Shown here one piece after another: positions 59,864 to 64,000 of a DNA stretch of 64,000 bases. Position numbers and translations under genes: made by a program. The stretch spans positions 1,116,001-1,180,000 of the forward strand of contig CP050890.1 in assembly GCA_016745215.1 (NCBI GenBank), written 5' to 3'. The DNA comes from Thiohalocapsa sp. PB-PSB1 (GTDB taxonomy: Bacteria > Pseudomonadota > Gammaproteobacteria > Chromatiales > Chromatiaceae). Each line of letters opens with the position of its first letter. The first letter of the stretch is position 1. The notes below the pieces were generated by a model that saw only the letters and a program-made list of their open reading frames with translations, ran no database searches and had not been told where the DNA came from.

Positions 59864-62554
59864 CTAGGGCTGAACCGGATGCTCCCGTGCACGCTCGACC
59901 AGATTGCGTAGTTCGCGCTCGGACAGCAGATGGCCGTCGGTCTGTTTGGGGACGACGAAATTGCAGCCCTCGCGCCAGCGGTTGCAGCCAAAGGCGCGGC
60001 GACCTTCAATCAAAAAACCGATATGGCACTGCGGACATTGCAGCGGATTATCGCGCAGGGATTGGGCGGTTGCTGGCGGATCGGTATTAGGCATTGGATC
60101 GCCAGGGAGCGCGTCAGGTTGCGCGGCCTTGGCTCCCGTGTTCGCGGCTTGGGCAGATCTGGATGCACGCCGCCCCGCGCCCGGGCGTGGCGCTTGCGAG
60201 GCGGAAGCCTTGGCCTCTGTTTCCGTTTTCTGTTCAAAGTCGAAGCCGACCCTACCATTGGCATCCAGCCGCAGTCTTGCCTTGAACCGGTTCCCGGACT
60301 TGGACAGAAAACCTTCGATCAGGTCGGTTTTGCCTTTATCGATCAGTTGCTTGACCTGAGTTTTGGTCAGACGCTGTCCGCATACGGTCTTCCAGATGGT
60401 GAATCCGCAGCCGTCGCGCCAATGCTCGCAGCCGTAGGCTTTCGGATTCTCGACGATCGCGCCCTGTTTGCAGATCGGGCAGATGCCGAGACCGGCAGAT
60501 GCGGCCGGGTTGACGGGTTGATCGGCTGCCTCGTTGTGAGCCTGTTGCTGGTCGATGTTGCTTGCGTTGCCCGTGCCGCCGAGCTTGGAGCCACTGCTGC
60601 CCGAGCGCCTGGCGCCCTTGGACTTGCCGCGGCCAGCTCCCCGACCAGCACTGGCCGCATGCTTCGAGCTGACGGCGCGCGCGGCGGCAATCTGCTCGGC
60701 GGTCATGGCCGGCCCCTGTTCCACCTGCGGAATCAGTTCGCCGATCAGCTTGCAGATGTCGCGATAAAAGGCATCGGCATCGGCGCTGCCCTGCTCGACA
60801 TCCTGCAGCCGCTGTTCCCAGGCCGCGGTGGTCTCGACGCTGCGCAATGGCGCGGCCACCATGCCGATCAACGCCTTGCCCTTGTCGGTAGCGCGCAATT
60901 GCTTGCGCTGGCGTTCGATGTAGCCGGTGCGCAGCAGTTTTTCGATAATCTCGGCGCGCGTCGCCGAGGTGCCGAGACCGCAGGATTTTATCGCCGCGGC
61001 CAGCGCGTCGTCGTCGATGTTGCGGCCAGCCTGTTTCATCGCATTCAGCAAGGTGGCATCGTCGAACGGCCGCGGTGGCTGAGTCTCCTTTTCCACCACC
61101 TCCAGACCGTCGACATGCACAATTTGGCCCTTCTGTAACGGCGGCAATGCCCGATGCTCGGCGCTTGGGTCAGGTTTGGCCGCTCCGGGGTCGGCGCCAA
61201 CCCGGCCCGGGATTGGTTGCGCCTCGGCTTTGCGCCGCCGCGGATCGACCCGTTTCCAGCCCGGCTCTAACTCCACCGAGCCTCTGGCGATGAAGGTCTC
61301 GCCACCGATGTCGAGTCGCACCAGCGTCTCTTCGACCTTTTGATCCGGCAGGAACACACCGACGAAACGTTCGACCACCAGATCGTAGATCCTGCGCAGG
61401 GGCTCCGACAGATGGGCTGGCACGGTCTTGGCGGTGGGCAGAATCGCGTGGTGATCGGTAAGCTTGGTCTTGTCGACATAGGCCTTGCCCAGGCGGTGAC
61501 CAGCGGCCAGCCGGGCGCTGGCCTCGGCTGCCAGCGGATGCTCGAGGTTGCTCAGGATGCGCGGCAATTGCGGCAACATGTCCTCTCCGATATGGCGGCT
61601 TTCGGTGCGCGGATAGCTGATCAGTTTGTGCGTCTCATACAGGCTCTGGGCAAGTTCCAACACCTTGGCGGCGGTCAAGCCAAAACGCCGGTTTGCGTCG
61701 CGTTGCAGATTGGTCAGGTCGTACAATGGTGGCGGGCGATTGTTGCGGATCTTTTTCTCCACCGCGGTGACCTTGCCAGTGCGATGTGGCTCGATTGCCT
61801 GAGCGATGCTGCGCTGCAACCGTTCGGCCTGTTCCTTGCGATCGATGCGGATCTCGCCTTGCAGGCTGTAACGGGCATCGAAGCCCTCCGCCAGATGGGC
61901 AACCAACTCGTAGAAATAGACCTTGGTGAAATTGGCGATCAGCGCATCGCGTTCGACGATCATCGCCAAGGTCGGGGTCTGCACCCGGCCAATGGTGCAC
62001 AACAGCCGGTTGTGCACGCTGTAGGCGCGGGTCAGGTTCATTCCCACCAGCCAATCGGCCTGTGCACGGGCGCGGGCGGCGGCGGCCAGGGGATCATAGT
62101 CGCTGCCTGGGCGCAGATGTTGCAATCCGGCGCGGATTGCCTCCTCGGTCAGGCTCGAAATCCACAGCCGTTGCACCGGTTTGCGACAGCGGGCATGTTC
62201 CAAAATTAGGCGAAAGATCAGCTCGCCCTCGCGCCCGGCGTCAGTGGCGCAGACCACCCGCTCGGTGTCCGCGTGCTTGAGCAATGCTTTGACGATATTG
62301 AATTGCTTGACAGTCCGTCGGTCAGTGCGCAGTTTCCAGTGCTCTGGGATCATCGGCAATTGAGCCATCGACCAGCGTCCGGCCCAGCGGGTATCGTAGT
62401 CGTCCGGCTCGGCAAAATGCACCAAATGTCCCAGCGCCCAGGTAACCTGGTAGCCATTGCCGTGCAAGAATCCTTCGGCCTTCTTGCGCGCACCGAGCAC
62501 GGCGGCGATGTCCCGAGCGACACTGGGTTTTTCGGCGACGATCACGGTGGTCAT
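59864..62554 (-). CDS. topB: DNA topoisomerase III
   Basis: 896 residues. Toprim domain at the start (MTTVIVAEKPSVARDIAAVLGARKK, ATDAGREGELIFR), the TopA-type clamp with active Tyr in LISYPRTESRHIGEDMLPQL, and LPTAKTVPAHL. The C-terminal part contains two zinc-finger-like blocks (CPICKQGAIVENPKAYGCEHW and CPQCHIGFLIEGRRAFGCNRWREGC) with an Ala/Ser-rich linker. TopB decatenates replicating chromosomes; the extended C-terminus is typical of mobile-element or chromosomal relatives in proteobacteria. Length is large compared with the 650-residue E. coli enzyme. Confidence 0.95.
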   Translation of the reverse strand: MTTVIVAEKPSVARDIAAVLGARKKAEGFLHGNGYQVTWALGHLVHFAEPDDYDTRWAGRWSMAQLPMIPEHWKLRTDRRTVKQFNIVKALLKHADTERVVCATDAGREGELIFRLILEHARCRKPVQRLWISSLTEEAIRAGLQHLRPGSDYDPLAAAARARAQADWLVGMNLTRAYSVHNRLLCTIGRVQTPTLAMIVERDALIANFTKVYFYELVAHLAEGFDARYSLQGEIRIDRKEQAERLQRSIAQAIEPHRTGKVTAVEKKIRNNRPPPLYDLTNLQRDANRRFGLTAAKVLELAQSLYETHKLISYPRTESRHIGEDMLPQLPRILSNLEHPLAAEASARLAAGHRLGKAYVDKTKLTDHHAILPTAKTVPAHLSEPLRRIYDLVVERFVGVFLPDQKVEETLVRLDIGGETFIARGSVELEPGWKRVDPRRRKAEAQPIPGRVGADPGAAKPDPSAEHRALPPLQKGQIVHVDGLEVVEKETQPPRPFDDATLLNAMKQAGRNIDDDALAAAIKSCGLGTSATRAEIIEKLLRTGYIERQRKQLRATDKGKALIGMVAAPLRSVETTAAWEQRLQDVEQGSADADAFYRDICKLIGELIPQVEQGPAMTAEQIAAARAVSSKHAASAGRGAGRGKSKGARRSGSSGSKLGGTGNASNIDQQQAHNEAADQPVNPAASAGLGICPICKQGAIVENPKAYGCEHWRDGCGFTIWKTVCGQRLTKTQVKQLIDKGKTDLIEGFLSKSGNRFKARLRLDANGRVGFDFEQKTETEAKASASQAPRPGAGRRASRSAQAANTGAKAAQPDALPGDPMPNTDPPATAQSLRDNPLQCPQCHIGFLIEGRRAFGCNRWREGCNFVVPKQTDGHLLSERELRNLVERAREHPVQP

Positions 62555-62618
62555 GGCGCGATCTCAGCGATGCTCATTAGAGTCCTGGTACTGGTTCGAG
62601 GTTAAGGATGGGTCGAGA

Positions 62619-62646
62619 TGTACATGCGATGTACATGCGATGTACA
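62619..62646. promoter_or_regulatory. Three TGTACA palindromes at 11-bp spacing upstream of topB
   Basis: TGTACA at 62619, 62630 and 62641, each in the unit CGATGTACATG. The spacing equals one helical turn, and the array lies 65-92 bases before the topB start codon. It may be an operator; no regulator can be named. Confidence 0.5.
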
Positions 62647-62901
62647 TACTAAGGTTAGACCAGCAGACTTCCAGTTTGGCTTGCGCGCTGCGGTTTAGCC
62701 CCAATTTGTATCTGGCTAAAGTAGCCTTCAATTAGTATGGCTGAATTACTCGTGCGGCGGAACCATGATCAGTTTTTACCTCGTGCTCGCTTGACAACCT
62801 ATCGGTCAAACTCAAGCGCCGCTGCACTCTTTCGAGGCCAGTACAGAATGCTGATACCGAGCGGACCAGAGCAACCTCAGCGTATCGTCTGAAGGTAGGC
62901 T

Positions 62902-62940
62902 CTAGTGCGGCGGTGCGGATGTCTCGCTACCGTTTCGGAG
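62902..62940. repeat. E2 element, single end
   Basis: CTAGTGCGGCGGTGCGGATG followed by TCTCGCTACCGTTTCGG matches the terminal repeat of E2 copy a. The other end is not seen within the next 160 bases, so this is a solo end. The remaining spacer 62555-63068 shows no gene. Confidence 0.6.
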
Positions 62941-63068
62941 ATGCGCAGACGCTCCATAGTTAATCCCGACCCAGAGCGCATTGCTCGCCCCCAGATGCGG
63001 TAATTCATACACGAGCCTGGAATATCTCCACAGCCTCAGACAACCCATGTAGAGAGCTGGTATCAATC

Positions 63069-63569
63069 ATGAATGTGAAAGAACAAAATCGCCCCGGTTT
63101 TGGCAGCCGCGGAGAGTATCTGGTGGCCATTCAGTTTGCCCTGATGATCGGCTTTGCACTGTTACCGGTCTGGCACCCCGGCATCAGCCCCGGGATTATG
63201 GATGCAAGCTGGGCCTGGCGCAGCGCCGCGGCCCTGGCGTTCGCTTTACTCAGCCTGGCATTCGGCGCTCTGGGCTCACACCATATCCGCGATTATTTAA
63301 CGCCCCTACCCTATCCGGTGGATCATAGCCAACTTGTGCAGCGCGGCGTTTATGCCATCGTGCGCCACCCGCTCTATGCCAGCCTGCTGCTGGCCGGGTT
63401 AGCCTGGACGCTTTATAACCTGAGTCTGTCGCATTTGCTGGCCCTCGGGGTTTGTTTTTTGTTTTTCGACTTCAAGGCAAACAGAGAAGAAGCCTGGCTG
63501 ACCCAGCGTCATCCGGAATATGCCGACTATGCACGACGCGTGCACAAATTTGTCCCCTGGGTATACTGA
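63069..63569 (+). CDS. ICMT-like membrane methyltransferase family protein
   Basis: 166 residues with four hydrophobic segments. It has the isoprenylcysteine carboxylmethyltransferase-type motif: LVQRGVYAIVRHPLYASLLLAGLAW (RHPxY) and, near the end, EEAWLTQRHPEYADYARRVHKFVPWVY, the SAM-binding E-E-x-x-L-x-x-x-x-x-x-Y-x-x-Y pattern. Such proteins methylate lipids or small thiols; substrate unknown. Confidence 0.88.
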   Translation: MNVKEQNRPGFGSRGEYLVAIQFALMIGFALLPVWHPGISPGIMDASWAWRSAAALAFALLSLAFGALGSHHIRDYLTPLPYPVDHSQLVQRGVYAIVRHPLYASLLLAGLAWTLYNLSLSHLLALGVCFLFFDFKANREEAWLTQRHPEYADYARRVHKFVPWVY

Positions 63570-63667
63570 TCCGATATCGACTCAGGGCGCATGGGGGCTG
63601 CTTGCGTAGCATGTTCAGCTATTCAATCAGAATAAAGTTTAATTCATATTCTTCGGAGGCGGCGCCC

Positions 63668-63763
63668 AACAAACATCCGTCCAGCCAACATCCGTCCAGC
63701 AAACATCCGGTTTGTCACGCCTTGATGTCGTGTCTTTTCGATCCCGATCCCGATCCCGATCAG
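63668..63763. repeat. Short tandem repeats in the terminal spacer
   Basis: Three units of AACATCCGTCCAGC-type (AACATCCG at 63673, 63687 and 63701), then at 63739-63763 four copies of GATCCC. No open reading frame with convincing features is present in 63570-64000. Confidence 0.55.
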
Positions 63764-63962
63764 GTCGCGCTGGGTGGGTTACACCCTGGGGTATCTTCAG
63801 TTCATTTGTCGAGAAGACAGCGGCCTAGAGCCTTTCTCCCGGGGAAGGCGCGGCGCTTGCCTCCGCTCCGCTGGCATCATTTGCCGGGTCGCCCACAAGC
63901 GGGTTCCTAGGTCGACCGGCTCCCACGGCTGGTCAAGGTCCGCTTGCGGGCGAGGCGCCTTG

Positions 63963-64000
63963 GCCTAGGCCGTCGAAATGCCCTGAGTTTTGATGCCAAA
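63963..64000. repeat. E3 element, left end running off the window
   Basis: GCCTAGGCCGTCGAAATGCC and CTGAGTTTTGATGCCAAA match the left end of the E3 element at 22951-23220 (CCTAGGTTGTCGAAATGTCC, CTGAGTTTTGATGCCAAA). The copy continues beyond the window. Confidence 0.7.

Noticed and set aside
1..64000. CRISPR arrays, tRNA and rRNA genes
   Set aside because: Looked for regularly spaced direct repeats and tRNA T-loop motifs by eye; none found. The tandem repeats present have no spacers.

Overview
The window looks like a chromosome segment of a free-living, sulfur-metabolising gammaproteobacterium, most likely from the Chromatiales (purple sulfur bacteria or relatives). Pointers are the rhodanese-tusA-dsrE2 sulfur-relay cluster next to cysG, the sufB-sufC-sufD-DUF59 order, an oxygen-independent class III ribonucleotide reductase, a YgbA-type nitrosative-stress gene beside nnrU, and gammaproteobacterial orders such as leuS-lptE-holA and rpoZ-spoT. 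The taxon is inferred from gene content only. No rRNA or tRNA gene was seen.

Layout. 0-5 kb: a nuclease-like protein, msrB, a thioredoxin-fold protein overlapping psd, then three small membrane or coiled-coil proteins. 5-11 kb: an AI-2E family permease and the suf Fe-S assembly genes (minus strand). 11-12.3 kb: decayed DNA with chemoreceptor and sensor remnants interrupted by a short inverted-repeat element. 12.3-21 kb: tilS, accA, an L,D-transpeptidase, ygbA-like and nnrU genes, perM and a LysR regulator. 21-28 kb: fadL, a repeat-filled spacer, dsrE2-tusA-rhodanese, cysG, an HD hydrolase and a solute-binding protein. 28-41 kb: leuS-lptE-holA, a degenerate caspase fused to an FGE-like domain, a second L,D-transpeptidase, a LysM/BON protein, a glycosyltransferase, a sterol-desaturase-like protein, spoT and rpoZ.

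41-47 kb is the accessory island. It is an integron-like cassette array with no integrase in view. Minus-strand HicA/HicB and DUF4160/DUF2442 pairs are separated by attC-like palindromes, and in two cases the stop codon lies inside the attC core. An ORF-less group II intron starts directly beside one attC, and a ruined group II intron reverse transcriptase lies beside another. Remnants of an ISKra4-like transposase and a frameshifted REP-associated (Y1) transposase follow.

47-64 kb: a PEP mutase-like enzyme, Sel1, DUF302 and CIA30 proteins, a class III RNR operon whose glycyl-radical segment is encoded by its own small gene and which is preceded by two NrdR-type boxes, a TauE permease, a HAD phosphatase, a REC-histidine kinase plus NarL-type regulator, a P-type ATPase, topB and an ICMT-like methyltransferase.

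The strongest genome-scale signal is a set of dispersed non-coding repeats. Five copies of a ~156-bp full-length palindrome (E1) sit in spacers, four of them between convergent genes and sometimes right against stop codons. Two further families (E2, E3) have terminal inverted repeats and short hexamer-type interiors, and a fourth short repeat occurs twice.
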